A DNA stretch of 64,000 bases from Neobacillus sp. Marseille-Q6967 (GTDB lineage Bacteria; Bacillota; Bacilli; Bacillales; Cytobacillaceae): assembly GCF_946151075.1 (NCBI RefSeq), contig NZ_CAMGZB010000002.1:124001-188000 (forward strand). The letters run 5' to 3'. A program made the position numbers and the translations under genes. Below, one piece after another: positions 36,880 through 47,567 of this stretch. Position 1 is the stretch's first letter. Every line of letters begins with the position of its first letter. The notes beneath the pieces are model-generated. The model searched no databases, had not been told where the DNA came from, and saw only the letters and a list, made by a program, of their open reading frames with translations.

Positions 36880-37917
36880 ATGCAAGAACGATTAAGGGAA
36901 TTGCAGCAGGAAGCGATTGATAAAGTTGAGCAGTCTTCCAGTTTGAAGGAATTGAATGATATTCGTGTAGCTTATTTAGGAAAAAAAGGTCCTATTACGG
37001 AAGTACTTCGTGGTATGGGTAAGCTTTCAGCAGAAGAGCGCCCTGTAATGGGAGCACTAGCTAATGAGGTACGAGAAGCAATAGCAACTAAAATTGAAGC
37101 GAAACAAGCAGAGCTTGAAGAAGCGGCTGTTTTAGAAAAACTAGCATCTGAATCTATTGATGTTACATTACCAGGCCGTCCAGTTAAGGTCGGAAACCAC
37201 CACCCATTAACCCGTATCATCGAAGAGATCGAAGACCTATTCATTGGAATGGGCTATCAGGTAGCTGAAGGTCCTGAAGTAGAGCAGGATTATTATAACT
37301 TTGAGGCGCTGAATTTACCAAAGGGCCATCCAGCCCGCGACATGCAAGACAGCTTCTACATTACAGAAGAAATCTTAATGCGCACGCATACATCACCTGT
37401 TCAAGCCCGGACAATGGAAAAGAATGAAGGCAAAGGCCCGATCAAAATCATCTGCCCTGGTAAAGTGTACCGACGTGATAATGATGACGCAACACACTCC
37501 CACCAATTCATGCAAATTGAAGGATTGGTCGTTGGCGAAAATATCCGCATGAGCGACCTTAAGGGTACGCTAGAAGTTTTTGCAAAGAAAATGTTTGGTG
37601 AAGACCGCGAAATCAGATTGCGCCCAAGCTTCTTCCCATTCACTGAACCTTCTGTTGAGATGGACATTTCTTGTAAAATTTGCGGCGGACATGGCTGTAA
37701 CGTTTGTAAGCAAACAGGCTGGATTGAAATTCTTGGAGCCGGTATGGTACATCCAAACGTTCTTGAAATGGCTGGCTATGATTCTAAAAAGTATACAGGA
37801 TTTGCATTTGGAATGGGTCCAGAGCGGATCGCTATGTTGAAATACGGTGTGGATGATATCCGTCATTTCTATACAAACGACGTACGATTCTTGAAGCAAT
37901 TTTCTAAACACGAGTAG
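36880..37917 (+). CDS. pheS: Phenylalanyl-tRNA synthetase alpha subunit
   Basis: A 345-aa catalytic subunit of the alpha2beta2 enzyme. It has an N-terminal coiled-coil for tRNA binding (about 1-85), with [16 protein letters not shown]. The class II core follows with motif 2 [15 protein letters not shown], a Cys cluster [16 protein letters not shown], and motif 3 [18 protein letters not shown] take ATG 36880 (MQERLREL), 7 nt after AAGGAGG; ATG 36874 is too close to that site. It is co-transcribed with pheT under T-box control. Confidence 0.97.
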   Translation: MQERLRELQQEAIDKVEQSSSLKELNDIRVAYLGKKGPITEVLRGMGKLSAEERPVMGALANEVREAIATKIEAKQAELEEAAVLEKLASESIDVTLPGRPVKVGNHHPLTRIIEEIEDLFIGMGYQVAEGPEVEQDYYNFEALNLPKGHPARDMQDSFYITEEILMRTHTSPVQARTMEKNEGKGPIKIICPGKVYRRDNDDATHSHQFMQIEGLVVGENIRMSDLKGTLEVFAKKMFGEDREIRLRPSFFPFTEPSVEMDISCKICGGHGCNVCKQTGWIEILGAGMVHPNVLEMAGYDSKKYTGFAFGMGPERIAMLKYGVDDIRHFYTNDVRFLKQFSKHE

Positions 37918-37929
37918 GGGGTAGACGAA

Positions 37930-40344
37930 ATGTTCGTTTCATATAAATGGCTCCAGGATTATGTTGATTTATCCGGAGTATCGGCAAAAGAATTAGCTGA
38001 AAAAATTACGAAAAGCGGAATTGAAGTTGAAGGTGTTGAAGTCCTTAACGAAGGGATTAAAGGGATAGTTGTTGGCCACGTTGTCGAACGTGTTCAGCAT
38101 CCAAATGCAGATAAATTAAGCAAATGTCAGGTAGATATCGGTCAGGGTGAACCAGTTCAGATTATCTGCGGTGCACCAAATGTGGCTCAAGGACAAAAAG
38201 TAGCGGTAGCTACGGTTGGAGCGGTGCTGCCAGGTAATTTTAAAATTAAAAAGGCGAAGCTTCGCGGAGAAGAATCTAACGGAATGATTTGTTCTCTTCA
38301 AGAGCTTGGCATCGAAGGTAAAATTGTCCCTAAGGATTATGCAGAAGGTATCTTTGTTTTTCCAGAGGACGCTGAAGTTGGAACTGATGCGTTGGCATTA
38401 TTAAACCGGGATGATGAAATCCTTGAGCTTGGCTTAACACCGAACCGTTCCGACTGCCTAAGCATGCTTGGGGTTGCTTATGAAGTAGCGGCGATTCTTG
38501 GAAGAGACGTAAAGCTCCCTGACACCAATCTTCAATCAACTGGTGAAAAAGCAACTGATTATGTAACGGTTACAGTCGAAGCAAAGGAAGATAATCCTTT
38601 ATATGCAGCGAAAATGATCAAAAATGTAAAAATCGGACCTGCACCATTATGGATGCAGACACGTCTGATGTCAGCTGGTATCCGTCCACATAACAATGTT
38701 GTCGATATTACAAACTACATTTTATTAGAATACGGCCAGCCATTACATGCCTTTGACTACGACCGTTTAGGTTCCAAGGAAATCCTTGTACGCCGTGCAA
38801 ACGACGGTGAAAAATTCGTCACTCTTGATGATGTAGAACGTACATTAACTGCTGACCATCTTGTCATCACTAACGGTACAGAACCAGTCGCGTTAGCAGG
38901 TGTAATGGGTGGAGCAAATTCTGAAGTAACTTCAGATACCACAACGGTTTTATTAGAAGCAGCATACTTCAGTGGTGCTGTAGTTAGAAAAGCATCAAAA
39001 GACCATGGCTTAAGAAGCGAAGCGAGCGCTCGTTTTGAAAAGGGTGTTGACCCTAACCGCGTTCGTGCAGCAGGTGAGCGTGCCGCTTACTTGATGGCAA
39101 AATACGCTGGCGGCGAAGTATTAGAAGGTGCATCAGAAGTTGATACCCTAACGGTTGAGCCAGCAGTTGTTTCCATTAGTTTGGAAAAAATTAATCGCGT
39201 TATCGGTACAGAATTGACCGTTCAAGAGGTAAAAGAAATTTTTGCCCGTCTGCAATTTGCCGTAACCGTTGAAGATGATTTGATTACCGTAACTGCTCCA
39301 ACACGCCGAGGCGATATTAAAATCGAAGAAGACTTGATTGAAGAAGTAGCCCGCCTATTCGGCTATGACAATATTCCAAAGACATTGCCAATCGGTTCAT
39401 CTACTCCAGGTAAATTAACCGATTATCAGGAAAAACGCCGTATTGTCCGTCAATATTTAGAAGGTGTCGGTCTTTATCAAGCGGTAACTTACTCACTAAC
39501 AAGTGAGGAAAAAGCAGCGCAATTCGCACTAGAAAAACGCGACTTCATCCGCCTGGCAATGCCAATGAGTGAAGACCGCAGTGTTCTTCGATTAAGCATC
39601 CTGCCACAGTTGTTGGAGGTCGTAAAATATAACAGTGCCCGTCAAAATGACAGCATCGGTGTTTATGAAACAGGTGCGGTTTTCTTAGCAAACGGAAATG
39701 AAATTTTACCAGAAGAGCAGGAGCATTTAGCGGCTGCGATTACCGGCCTATGGCACACACATTCATGGCAAGGTGAGAAGAAAGCAGTAGACTTCTATGT
39801 GTTAAAAGGAATCTTAGAAGGTTTATTTGCTAAGCTTGGCTTAACTGAAAATGTGTCGTTTGTTCAGGCGAAGGTGGATCAAATGCACCCAGGCCGTACA
39901 GCAGAAGTCCTATTAAATGGTAAGACTATTGGCTTTATCGGCCAGGTTCACCCAATAGTTCAAAAAGAGTTAGATTTAAAAGATACGTATGTATTTGAAC
40001 TTTCATTGAAAGCAATCCTTGAAGTGGAAACAGCGCCGCTTCAATACGAAAGTATCCCGCGTTTCCCATCCATCACAAGAGACATCGCACTTGTAGTGAA
40101 CAAAGAAACTGTATCAGGAACATTGAAGGATATCATTCTTTCCGCTGGCGGCCAGCTGCTGAAAGAAGTTCACGTATTTGATTTATATGAGGGTGAGCGG
40201 ATGGAAGAAGGCAAAAAATCCATCGCATTCTCATTAAAGTACGTTGATCCAGAGCGTACATTAACAGATGAAGAAGTAACAAAAGTTCATAATCAAGTAC
40301 TCGAAGCCTTGAAAGAACAAGCAGGAGCTGTTTTAAGAGGCTAA
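37930..40344 (+). CDS. pheT: Phenylalanyl-tRNA synthetase beta subunit
   Basis: An 804-aa subunit. It has an N-terminal tRNA-binding (EMAP-like) domain at about 40-150 ([20 protein letters not shown]). The B3/4 editing domain ([22 protein letters not shown]) and B5 domain follow. A noncatalytic class II-like domain and the C-terminal FDX-ACB anticodon-binding domain ([18 protein letters not shown]) complete it. The order and length are normal. It begins 12 bp after pheS behind GTAGGGGGT and ends at a terminator. Confidence 0.97.
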   Translation: MFVSYKWLQDYVDLSGVSAKELAEKITKSGIEVEGVEVLNEGIKGIVVGHVVERVQHPNADKLSKCQVDIGQGEPVQIICGAPNVAQGQKVAVATVGAVLPGNFKIKKAKLRGEESNGMICSLQELGIEGKIVPKDYAEGIFVFPEDAEVGTDALALLNRDDEILELGLTPNRSDCLSMLGVAYEVAAILGRDVKLPDTNLQSTGEKATDYVTVTVEAKEDNPLYAAKMIKNVKIGPAPLWMQTRLMSAGIRPHNNVVDITNYILLEYGQPLHAFDYDRLGSKEILVRRANDGEKFVTLDDVERTLTADHLVITNGTEPVALAGVMGGANSEVTSDTTTVLLEAAYFSGAVVRKASKDHGLRSEASARFEKGVDPNRVRAAGERAAYLMAKYAGGEVLEGASEVDTLTVEPAVVSISLEKINRVIGTELTVQEVKEIFARLQFAVTVEDDLITVTAPTRRGDIKIEEDLIEEVARLFGYDNIPKTLPIGSSTPGKLTDYQEKRRIVRQYLEGVGLYQAVTYSLTSEEKAAQFALEKRDFIRLAMPMSEDRSVLRLSILPQLLEVVKYNSARQNDSIGVYETGAVFLANGNEILPEEQEHLAAAITGLWHTHSWQGEKKAVDFYVLKGILEGLFAKLGLTENVSFVQAKVDQMHPGRTAEVLLNGKTIGFIGQVHPIVQKELDLKDTYVFELSLKAILEVETAPLQYESIPRFPSITRDIALVVNKETVSGTLKDIILSAGGQLLKEVHVFDLYEGERMEEGKKSIAFSLKYVDPERTLTDEEVTKVHNQVLEALKEQAGAVLRG

Positions 40345-40348
40345 GTAA

Positions 40349-40386
40349 TAAAATGACCTGTCGAAATTTCGACTAGGTCATTTTTT
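40349..40386 (+). terminator. Terminator after pheT
   Basis: A nested hairpin: AAATGACCT (from 40351) pairs with AGGTCATTT, and inside it GTCGAAATTTCGAC is a perfect palindrome; T6 follows. Confidence 0.88.
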
Positions 40387-40394
40387 GTGATGTA

Positions 40395-40712
40395 AAGGTT
40401 ATAGAACCAAACCACTGGTAAAATTCACTGAAAGTGGTCACTTGAACCGTTTATAGAACCAAAACTCTAGAGAAAATAATCCAAAATGGTCACATAAACC
40501 GTTTATAGAACCAAAACTCCTGAGAAAATAATCCAAAATGGTCACATAAACCGTTCATAGAACCAATACTCCAGAGAAATTAATTCAAAATGGTCACATG
40601 AACCGTTCATAGAACCAAAACTCCTGAAAAATTAAGCAAAAGTGGTCACATGAACGGTTCATAAGACCAAAACTCCTGTAAAATTTACTCATAAAGATCA
40701 CATGAACGGTCC
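40395..40712. repeat. Tandem array of 52-bp repeats (array 2)
   Basis: ATAGAACC (or ATAAGACC) recurs at 40401, 40453, 40505, 40557, 40609 and 40661, exactly every 52 bp. Each junction carries a dyad centred on ATGAAC-C-GTTCAT. Unit 2 has the compensated version ATAAAC-C-GTTTAT. The flanks are GGTCAC and AGAACC. The spacers are AT-rich (AAAACTCCTGAGAAAATAA type). It is not coding and not CRISPR. It lies between convergent pheT and rnhC. Confidence 0.9.
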
Positions 40713-40739
40713 CCATAAAAATTCCCATAATCCAATAAA

Positions 40740-41687
40740 TCAGCCCCGCTTTTTATTAACCAGTTTCACCGCTTTTTCTGTATTTGCAAAGTGCAATTTT
40801 ACAAACTGCGGTAATACATCCCGGCCTTTTTTCAATATGAGCTTGGCCGCGGCTTCATCTACCTGTGCACCGGCTCCTTTCGGAATCCTAAAGCCTGCAG
40901 CCTCACTTAGTTTGTCAAAATACTGGACAAACGCATAACGTGCGAGAATTGAAGCTGCTGCAACGGCCAAATGCAGACCTTCCGCTTTCGTACTAAAATA
41001 AACGTTCTCACGAGCAACCGCTTTTTGATTTTTAACATGCTGAAAATAAGTACTTTCCTGAACAAATTGGTCAATCAGGATGGCATCTGGCTTCACTGGC
41101 GATATTTTTTCCAATACTTTTAAAATCGCTTGATTATGGAGGAGCGCCTTCATTTTCCCTTGAGACATCCCTGATGCTTGCAGCTGATTATATTTTTCGT
41201 TCTTCAACGTCATTAGACTAAACGGAACCACATCTTTAATAACCTTTGCGATAGCGATGATTTTTTCATCATTTAAGTCCTTTGAATCGCGGACGCCCAG
41301 TTCTTTTAATAACGGAATATCTTCCTTACGGACATACGCTGCAACTACTGTTATTGGACCAAAAAAGTCACCGGTTCCCACTTCATCGGAACCAATCACT
41401 GACAATTGGCTAAAACCTGCCGGCAGATTTCCATTCGAGCCCGCCTTGGTTTTAGCTGGAACAGCCTTTGGGGCAGCTTGTCCCCATCTACCTGCTTCCG
41501 CCTCACTTCCACTTCCCTGAAATAATACTTTGCCTGATTTATAAGCAGTAATCGTGCAGTTAGAGGTTTTGGCAGCAAAAACACTTCCCGGAGGAGTTTT
41601 GTCCTGTAGTTTTCCAGAATAATAATTCTTCATTTCTACAATTTCATTCATACTTCGATTTAAAACAACATTAGCCAACTTTGGCAC
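40740..41687 (-). CDS. rnhC: Ribonuclease HIII
   Basis: A 315-aa endonuclease cutting the RNA strand of RNA-DNA hybrids. An N-terminal TBP-like substrate-binding domain (about 1-85) is followed by the RNase H domain. That domain opens with GSDEVGTGDFFGPITVVAAYV (quoted GSDEVGTGDFFGP), where D and E are active-site residues. RDSKDLND and ILIDQFVQ follow. The start is GTG 41687 or TTG 41678; the latter has better spacing from the GAGGAG site. It opposes zapA, as in B. subtilis. Confidence 0.93.
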   Translation of the reverse strand: MPKLANVVLNRSMNEIVEMKNYYSGKLQDKTPPGSVFAAKTSNCTITAYKSGKVLFQGSGSEAEAGRWGQAAPKAVPAKTKAGSNGNLPAGFSQLSVIGSDEVGTGDFFGPITVVAAYVRKEDIPLLKELGVRDSKDLNDEKIIAIAKVIKDVVPFSLMTLKNEKYNQLQASGMSQGKMKALLHNQAILKVLEKISPVKPDAILIDQFVQESTYFQHVKNQKAVARENVYFSTKAEGLHLAVAAASILARYAFVQYFDKLSEAAGFRIPKGAGAQVDEAAAKLILKKGRDVLPQFVKLHFANTEKAVKLVNKKRG

Positions 41688-41806
41688 ACTCCTCTTTTAA
41701 AGTCAGGGAAAATAACCCAGTAGTTACTGTTTCGCTTTTCGACACATATACGTTCGTGTTATGATATAGAATAGGATTTCTTCGAGTCGAATGGGGGCAG
41801 TAAATT

Positions 41807-42067
41807 TTGTCAAACAATCAGAAAAATAGAACACCTGTTGATATTTATGGTCAGCAATATGTGATTCTAGGGACAGAAAGCCCAAGTCATATTCGGTACG
41901 TAGCATCATTGGTAGACGACAAAATGCGGGAAATCGGTCTCAGGAATCCATCACTCGACGTAAGTAAGCTTGCTGTTTTAACAGCTGTCAATGCCGTCAA
42001 TGATTATATTAAAATAAAAGAACAATTAGAACGGCTTCAATCTGAACTAAAAAAGGAAAAGGACTGA
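41807..42067 (+). CDS. zapA: Cell division protein ZapA
   Basis: An 86-aa FtsZ-bundling protein that promotes Z-ring formation. It has the short beta N-terminus ([12 protein letters not shown]) and the C-terminal coiled-coil helix ([22 protein letters not shown]) of Gram-positive ZapA. It starts at TTG 41807 after an AATGGGGGC site. It leads the zapA-cvpA-polX-mutS2-yshE run, each gene within a few tens of bp of the next. Confidence 0.92.
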   Translation: MSNNQKNRTPVDIYGQQYVILGTESPSHIRYVASLVDDKMREIGLRNPSLDVSKLAVLTAVNAVNDYIKIKEQLERLQSELKKEKD

Positions 42068-42074
42068 AAAAGTC

Positions 42075-42629
42075 ATGGTAGATTTAGCAATTTTACTTTT
42101 ATTAATTATTGGATTTTTTATCGGCCTAAAACGCGGATTCATCCTGCAGGCTGTACATTTAACCGGTTTTATTATTGCATACATCGTCGCCACATTATAT
42201 TATGACGATTTGGCGCCAAAATTAACACTATGGATTCCGTACCCTAATCTTGGGACCTCTTCACCGTTAAGCCTATTAACTCAAAATAGCAATGTCGAAG
42301 ATGCATTTTACCGGGCGATTGCTTTTGTGATTATTTTCTTTGCGGTTAAAATCCTTTTACAAATTATCGGTTCAATGCTGGATTTTATTGCGCATTTGCC
42401 AATTCTAAAACAATTAAATGTATGGGCTGGCAGCATCCTTGGTTTCGTCGAAGTTTACTTAATCCTTTTTATTGTATTATATATTACAGCGTTAGTTCCA
42501 ATGGAAGTTCTTCAAAAACCATTGGATGAATCCATTATGGCAAATCTAATAGTCAATCATACACCATTTTTAACGCAGCAAATCAAAAGTATCTGGCTTG
42601 AATATTCGACTGCTTTAACTTCTCTGTAG
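42075..42629 (+). CDS. yshB: CvpA family membrane protein
   Basis: A 184-aa protein with four hydrophobic segments (about 2-18, 25-45, 75-98, 112-138) and the conserved start MVDLAILLLLIIGFFIGLKRG. This is the layout of the CvpA family, named for a role in colicin V export in E. coli; its role in Bacillus is unknown. ATG 42075 lies 7 bp after zapA. The orthologous gene in B. subtilis is yshB. Confidence 0.88.
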   Translation: MVDLAILLLLIIGFFIGLKRGFILQAVHLTGFIIAYIVATLYYDDLAPKLTLWIPYPNLGTSSPLSLLTQNSNVEDAFYRAIAFVIIFFAVKILLQIIGSMLDFIAHLPILKQLNVWAGSILGFVEVYLILFIVLYITALVPMEVLQKPLDESIMANLIVNHTPFLTQQIKSIWLEYSTALTSL

Positions 42630-42685
42630 CAGAGAAGTTTTTCTTTTCAAATTGGACAAGTTAATTTTAAGGGTAGGTGTCAGGA

Positions 42686-44404
42686 ATGCAAGTAGATAAA
42701 AAAGATGTAATCCGCTTATTGGAAACGATTGCGGTTTATCTAGAATTAAAAGGGGAAAATCCTTTTAAAGTATCGGCTTTTCGAAAGGCCGCATCGGCAC
42801 TGGAATTCGATGATCGCAGCCTTTCAGAGATAGAGGACTTCACTGCTATTTCCGGAATTGGGAAAGGTACTGCAGCGGTTATCGATGAATACATAAAAGA
42901 AGGAACAAGCTCTGTCTTACAAGAACTTAAGGAAGAAGTGCCAAAAGGACTCATTCCGTTATTACAATTGCCTGGTCTTGGCGGGAAGAAAATCGCTAAG
43001 CTTTATAAAGAATTAGGTGTAAAAGATGTCACGAGTTTAGAAGAAGCGTGTAAGGCTGGTAAGGTTCAGGCACTTGCTGGATTCGGGAAAAAAACCGAAG
43101 AAAAGATCTTAGGTGCGATTGCCAATGTCGGCTCAAGACCGGAACGTTTGCCGCTTGCCTACATGCTGCCGATTGCAGAACAGATTGAAGATAGACTTTC
43201 TAAAATGGAAGGCATTGAAAAATTCTCAAGAGCCGGAAGTCTTCGCAGAATGAGAGAAACGATTAAAGATCTTGATTTTATTATAGGAACCGATCATCCT
43301 TCTCTTGTAAAACAACAGCTATTAGACTTGCCGAATATAAAAGAAGTGATTGGTGCCGGTGATACAAAGGTTTCAGTAACATTTGCCTTAGATTATGATG
43401 TTTCCGCTGATTTTCGGTTAGTAAAACCAGAGGAATTTATGACCACGCTGCACCATTTTACTGGCTCAAAGGATCATAATGTCCGAATGCGGCAGCTGGC
43501 AAAGGAACGCGGCGAAAAGATTAGTGAGTATGGAGTCGAAAATGTGGAAACAGGAGAAATCCGCACCTTTACATCCGAAGAAGAGTTTTATAAGTATTTT
43601 GACCTGCCGTTTATCCCTCCAGAAATAAGAGAAGATGGTAAGGAAGTTGAGGATTTTGCTGTTGACTTTGAATTAATTGAACTTGATGATATTAAAGGTG
43701 ACCTTCATATGCACTCAACCTGGAGTGATGGCGCCCATTCCATCGAGGAAATGGTGGAAGAGTGCCGTGCGAGAGGTTATAAATATATGGCGATAACCGA
43801 CCACTCACAATACTTAAAGGTTGCAAATGGACTCACGCGTGAACGTCTGTTACAGCAGCGGGAAGAAATAAAAAAATTAAATGAAAAATATGATGATATT
43901 CTAATTCTTTCAGGTGTAGAAATGGATATTTTGCCGGATGGAACACTTGATTATGAGGATGATGTATTGGCAGAAATGGATTTTGTCATTGCTAGTATCC
44001 ATTCTGCTTTTACCCAGCCAAGAGAAAAGATTATGGAGCGGTTATCCACTGCCTTACAAAATCATCATGTGGATTTAATTGCCCATCCAACAGGCAGAAA
44101 AATCGGACGCAGGGAAGGTTATGATGTGGATATCGACCTGCTGATCCAGCTTGCCAAAGAAACGAACACCGCTTTAGAATTAAACGCCAATCCTAACCGG
44201 CTGGATTTGGCAGCTGAATATTTACGAAAAGCACAAGATGCTGGTGTGAAAATCATGATAAATACGGATGCACACCGGGTGGACACGTTAGCGCAAATGG
44301 CTATTGGTGTTTCAGCGGCTAAAAAAGGCTGGATTAAAAAGTCTTCGGTACTAAATGCACTTGATACCAATGATTTACTTGAGTTTTTGCATAATAGACA
44401 TTAA
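42686..44404 (+). CDS. polX: DNA polymerase/3'-5' exonuclease PolX
   Basis: A 572-aa family X DNA repair polymerase. Helix-hairpin-helix and polymerase domains cover about 1-315 ([46 protein letters not shown] with catalytic Asp residues). A C-terminal PHP phosphoesterase domain ([50 protein letters not shown]) provides exonuclease and AP-site activity. I choose ATG 42686, 6 nt after GGTAGGTG. Length is normal. Confidence 0.95.
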   Translation: MQVDKKDVIRLLETIAVYLELKGENPFKVSAFRKAASALEFDDRSLSEIEDFTAISGIGKGTAAVIDEYIKEGTSSVLQELKEEVPKGLIPLLQLPGLGGKKIAKLYKELGVKDVTSLEEACKAGKVQALAGFGKKTEEKILGAIANVGSRPERLPLAYMLPIAEQIEDRLSKMEGIEKFSRAGSLRRMRETIKDLDFIIGTDHPSLVKQQLLDLPNIKEVIGAGDTKVSVTFALDYDVSADFRLVKPEEFMTTLHHFTGSKDHNVRMRQLAKERGEKISEYGVENVETGEIRTFTSEEEFYKYFDLPFIPPEIREDGKEVEDFAVDFELIELDDIKGDLHMHSTWSDGAHSIEEMVEECRARGYKYMAITDHSQYLKVANGLTRERLLQQREEIKKLNEKYDDILILSGVEMDILPDGTLDYEDDVLAEMDFVIASIHSAFTQPREKIMERLSTALQNHHVDLIAHPTGRKIGRREGYDVDIDLLIQLAKETNTALELNANPNRLDLAAEYLRKAQDAGVKIMINTDAHRVDTLAQMAIGVSAAKKGWIKKSSVLNALDTNDLLEFLHNRH

Positions 44405-44418
44405 GGGGGCTTGACTCC

Positions 44419-46776
44419 ATGCAAGAGAGAACATTAAAAGTTTTGGAATTTACGAAGGTGCGGGAGCAGCTTTTAGAGCATGCAGCTTCATCACTTGGAG
44501 TGGATAAAATAAGAGGATTGGTACCTTCAACAGATTATGAGGAAGTTGTCAGATTACAGGCGGAAACCGATGAGGCCGCAACGGTCCTAAGGATAAAAGG
44601 AAATGTACCGTTATCGGGCATTCATGATATTCGGGCCCATATTAAACGTTCTGTTATCGGAGGAGTACTAAGTCCGATTGAGTTAGTTCAAGTTGCCAGC
44701 ACCATTCATGCAAGCCGGCAGATGAAGCGATTCATTGAAGATGTGGCGGAGGAAAGAACAGAGATTCCTATTCTTTTAGAACATGTAGAGAGTATCATTC
44801 CATTAACAAACCTAGAACATACGATTAAACAGGCAATTGATGAGAGCGGTGAGGTGTTGGATGGCGCGAGTGACTTTCTCCGCTCTTTAAGACAACAGCT
44901 TCGTTCGAACGAAGCAAAGGTCCGCGAGAAACTGGAAAGTATGATTCGTTCATCTAATGCACAAAAAATGCTGTCTGATGCGATTGTGACCATTCGGAAT
45001 GACCGGTTTGTTATTCCAGTAAAGCAGGAATACCGCGGTCACTATGGCGGGATTATCCACGACCAAAGCTCCTCCGGTCAAACATTGTTTATTGAACCGC
45101 AGGTCATCGTGCAATTAAACAACCAACTACAGGATATAAGAGTGAAGGAACAGGTAGAAATTGAAAGAATTTTAACAGCGTTGTCTGCTGCTGTCGCGGA
45201 ACATGAAAGTGAACTCCATGTAATCGTCGATGTGTTGGCAAATTTAGATTTTATTTTTGCAAAAGCAAGGTACGGGCGAAAAATTAAGGCCTCGATGCCG
45301 ATTATGAATAACGAAGGCAGAATTGCTTTGTATAAAGCGCGACACCCGCTCATCTCGATGGATGAAGTCGTTCCGAACGATATCCTATTAGGGAAAGATT
45401 ATACAACCATTGTCATTACGGGACCAAACACCGGGGGTAAAACCGTTACCTTAAAAACTTTGGGTCTTTGTTCGCTAATGGCACAGGCAGGATTACAAGT
45501 TCCCGCTTACGACGGATCTGAATTGGCTGTTTTTGATGCTGTCTATGCGGATATTGGCGACGAACAGTCGATTGAACAGAGCTTAAGTACTTTTTCTTCC
45601 CATATGGTTAATATTGTAGACATTTTAGAAAAAGTGGATTTTAACAGCCTTGTTCTATTTGATGAGCTTGGGGCAGGTACTGACCCTCAAGAGGGAGCTG
45701 CACTGGCCATTTCGATTTTAGATGAGGTTCACAGAAGAGGAGCGCGGGTTATTGCCACAACCCACTATCCAGAGCTTAAGGCATATGGCTATAATCGCGA
45801 AGGAGTGTTAAATGCCAGCGTAGAGTTTGATGTAGAAACGTTAAGTCCAACCTATAAACTTTTATTAGGTGTGCCGGGAAGAAGTAACGCTTTTGAAATT
45901 TCCAAACGATTAGGTTTAAATGATCGGGTTATCCAAGCCGCCAGATCACATGTAAGTGAAGATACTAATCAAATCGATAAAATGATCGCTTCGTTAGAAG
46001 AAAGTAAGCGGCAGGCCGAAAACGAGCAAGAAGAAGCACGGGAATATTTAAAACAAGCTGAAAAGCTTCATAAAGATTTGCAAAACCAAATGATTGAATT
46101 TTATGAGCAAAAAGATTCGATGATGGAAAAAGCCGCTGAAAAAGCAGAGGAAATCCTTGACCAAGCGAAGAGTGAGGCGGAAAAAGTAATCCGTGATCTT
46201 CGCAAAATGCGAATGGAAAAGCATGCTGAAATTAAGGAACATGAATTGATCGATGCAAAGAGGCGACTTGAGGAAGCAACACCGGATGTTAAGAGATCTT
46301 CTAAACAGATTAATAAGAAAACGAAGAAACATGCCTTTATGCCTGGGGATGAGGTTAAAGTCTTAACGTTTGATCAAAAAGGCAGTCTGCTTGAAAAAGT
46401 TTCAGATAATGAATGGCAGGTTCAAATCGGTATCTTAAAGATGAAAGTAAAAGAAAAAGATATGGAATATATCAGTACCCCGAAACCTGTTGAGACAAAA
46501 CCGATGGCAATTGTCAGAGGAAGAGATGCTGATGTTAAATTGGAGCTGGATTTACGCGGAGAAAGATATGAGGATGCACTCATGAGAGTGGAAAAATATA
46601 TCGATGATGCGTTATTATCAAACTATGCACGTGTTTCAATTATTCACGGAAAGGGAACAGGGGCATTAAGACAGGGTGTCCAGGAGTACTTGCGCAATCA
46701 CCGTTCCGTCAAGAAAATACGATTTGGTGAAGCGGGCGAGGGTGGCTCCGGAGTAACAATCGTAGAATTTAAATAA
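44419..46776 (+). CDS. mutS2: MutS2 endonuclease/ribosome rescue factor
   Basis: A 785-aa MutS homologue without the mismatch-binding domain. Core and coiled-coil helices (about 1-300) precede the ATPase (Walker [15 protein letters not shown]; Walker [30 protein letters not shown]). A long charged coiled coil (about 515-635) and a KOW-like region follow. The C-terminal Smr domain ([27 protein letters not shown]) ends it. MutS2 is linked to recombination control and, in B. subtilis, to rescue of collided ribosomes. ATG 44419 follows AAGGGGG. Confidence 0.95.
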   Translation: MQERTLKVLEFTKVREQLLEHAASSLGVDKIRGLVPSTDYEEVVRLQAETDEAATVLRIKGNVPLSGIHDIRAHIKRSVIGGVLSPIELVQVASTIHASRQMKRFIEDVAEERTEIPILLEHVESIIPLTNLEHTIKQAIDESGEVLDGASDFLRSLRQQLRSNEAKVREKLESMIRSSNAQKMLSDAIVTIRNDRFVIPVKQEYRGHYGGIIHDQSSSGQTLFIEPQVIVQLNNQLQDIRVKEQVEIERILTALSAAVAEHESELHVIVDVLANLDFIFAKARYGRKIKASMPIMNNEGRIALYKARHPLISMDEVVPNDILLGKDYTTIVITGPNTGGKTVTLKTLGLCSLMAQAGLQVPAYDGSELAVFDAVYADIGDEQSIEQSLSTFSSHMVNIVDILEKVDFNSLVLFDELGAGTDPQEGAALAISILDEVHRRGARVIATTHYPELKAYGYNREGVLNASVEFDVETLSPTYKLLLGVPGRSNAFEISKRLGLNDRVIQAARSHVSEDTNQIDKMIASLEESKRQAENEQEEAREYLKQAEKLHKDLQNQMIEFYEQKDSMMEKAAEKAEEILDQAKSEAEKVIRDLRKMRMEKHAEIKEHELIDAKRRLEEATPDVKRSSKQINKKTKKHAFMPGDEVKVLTFDQKGSLLEKVSDNEWQVQIGILKMKVKEKDMEYISTPKPVETKPMAIVRGRDADVKLELDLRGERYEDALMRVEKYIDDALLSNYARVSIIHGKGTGALRQGVQEYLRNHRSVKKIRFGEAGEGGSGVTIVEFK

Positions 46777-46794
46777 TGTCGGGGAGAAAAGCGG

Positions 46795-47199
46795 ATGGAC
46801 ATTTGGGAAAACAAATACATTGAAATTGCGGCTTACTATAGTGTAGTGATTCTATGTGTAGTTGTGTTTTTAGCGATATTCGAATTGGTTACGAAATATA
46901 AAAATTGGGATGAAATTAAAAAGGGAAATATTTCAGTTGCAATGGCAACCGGAGGGAAAATCTTCGGGATTGCTAATATTTTCAGATATTCGATTGAACA
47001 AAATGATTCCCTTATTACGATGATTAGTTCAGGTGTTTTCGGATATGTCCTCCTCCTCGTTGGATATTTTATCTTTGAATTTTTAACTCCAAAATTTAGA
47101 ATCGATGAAGAAATACAGAATGATAATCGTGCTGTAGGATTGATCTCGCTGATTATTTCCGTAGGATTGTCCTATGTCATTGGAGCAGGAATCTCATAA
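46795..47199 (+). CDS. yshE: DUF350 membrane protein YshE
   Basis: A 134-aa protein with four hydrophobic segments (about 12-30, 50-60, 80-98, 112-132) and the small motif KKGNISVAMATGGKIFGIANIF of DUF350 proteins (quoted GNISVAMATGGKI). The function is unknown. It follows mutS2 by 18 bp behind GGGGAG, as in B. subtilis. Confidence 0.88.
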   Translation: MDIWENKYIEIAAYYSVVILCVVVFLAIFELVTKYKNWDEIKKGNISVAMATGGKIFGIANIFRYSIEQNDSLITMISSGVFGYVLLLVGYFIFEFLTPKFRIDEEIQNDNRAVGLISLIISVGLSYVIGAGIS

Positions 47200-47212
47200 G
47201 GGGAGAATACAA

Positions 47213-47296
47213 GTGGAAACATTAGCAAAAGTACTAATTGGCCTCTGCGGCTTATTCGTACTGATCGGGTTGGTATATTTACTATTTCTTACTTAG
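47213..47296 (+). CDS. 27-residue hydrophobic peptide
   Basis: GTG 47213 to TAG 47294-47296 encodes 27 residues. METLAKVLIG starts it and LVYLLFLT ends it, with one membrane-spanning stretch (about residues 5-26). A GGGGAG ribosome site lies 8 nt upstream, and the stop comes just before a terminator. It appears to be the last gene of the mutS2-yshE transcript. I do not recognise a family. It may be a genuine small membrane protein or chance; the ribosome site and position favour the former. Confidence 0.55.
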   Translation: METLAKVLIGLCGLFVLIGLVYLLFLT

Positions 47297-47301
47297 CATA
47301 A

Positions 47302-47334
47302 AAATCATCGCCTCAAAAAAGGCGATGTTTTTTT
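47302..47334 (+). terminator. Terminator after yshE and the small ORF
   Basis: CATCGCCT (47306-47313) pairs with AGGCGATG (47320-47327), then T7. Confidence 0.88.
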
Positions 47335-47338
47335 AATC

Positions 47339-47452
47339 CAGTTCCAGCGCCTAGCCCTTCGGGTCATAAGCCGAACCGCTGTGGTGGCTGAGGAACTGTC
47401 TCCTCGCGGTTCGTCTTATGCCTGTCGGGGCTGACCAAGGCGCCTCCACTTT
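47339..47452 (-). repeat. Inverted copy of dispersed repeat family A
   Basis: On the reverse strand it reads GGAGGCGCCTTGGTCAG, then CATAAGACGAACCGC, GGTTCGGCTTATGACCCG and CTAGGCGCTGGAAC. The outer arms match the copies at 32138 and 52724, but the central hairpin differs. Confidence 0.82.
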
Positions 47453-47489
47453 TTATATTTCCCAATGCCATTTATTGTCTTAAACATAA

Positions 47490-47518
47490 TTGTTTAAAGA
47501 GTCTGACTATACTATAAT
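47490..47518 (+). promoter_or_regulatory. Probable promoter of lcfA
   Basis: TTGTTT (47490-47495) and TATAAT (47513-47518), spacing 17. No FadR-type palindrome is visible nearby. Confidence 0.55.
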
Positions 47519-47567
47519 GAAGGGGAAGTACAGAAATTTATCATTTATATTAACAAGGAGGGATACC

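Noticed and set aside
40395-40712. Array 2 as a CRISPR array or plasmid iterons
   Set aside because: The spacers are copies of one another, and there is no replication initiator gene or origin context beside it.
40702-40938. Forward frame opposite the end of rnhC
   Set aside because: Antisense to the conserved RNase HIII coding sequence with no ribosome site.
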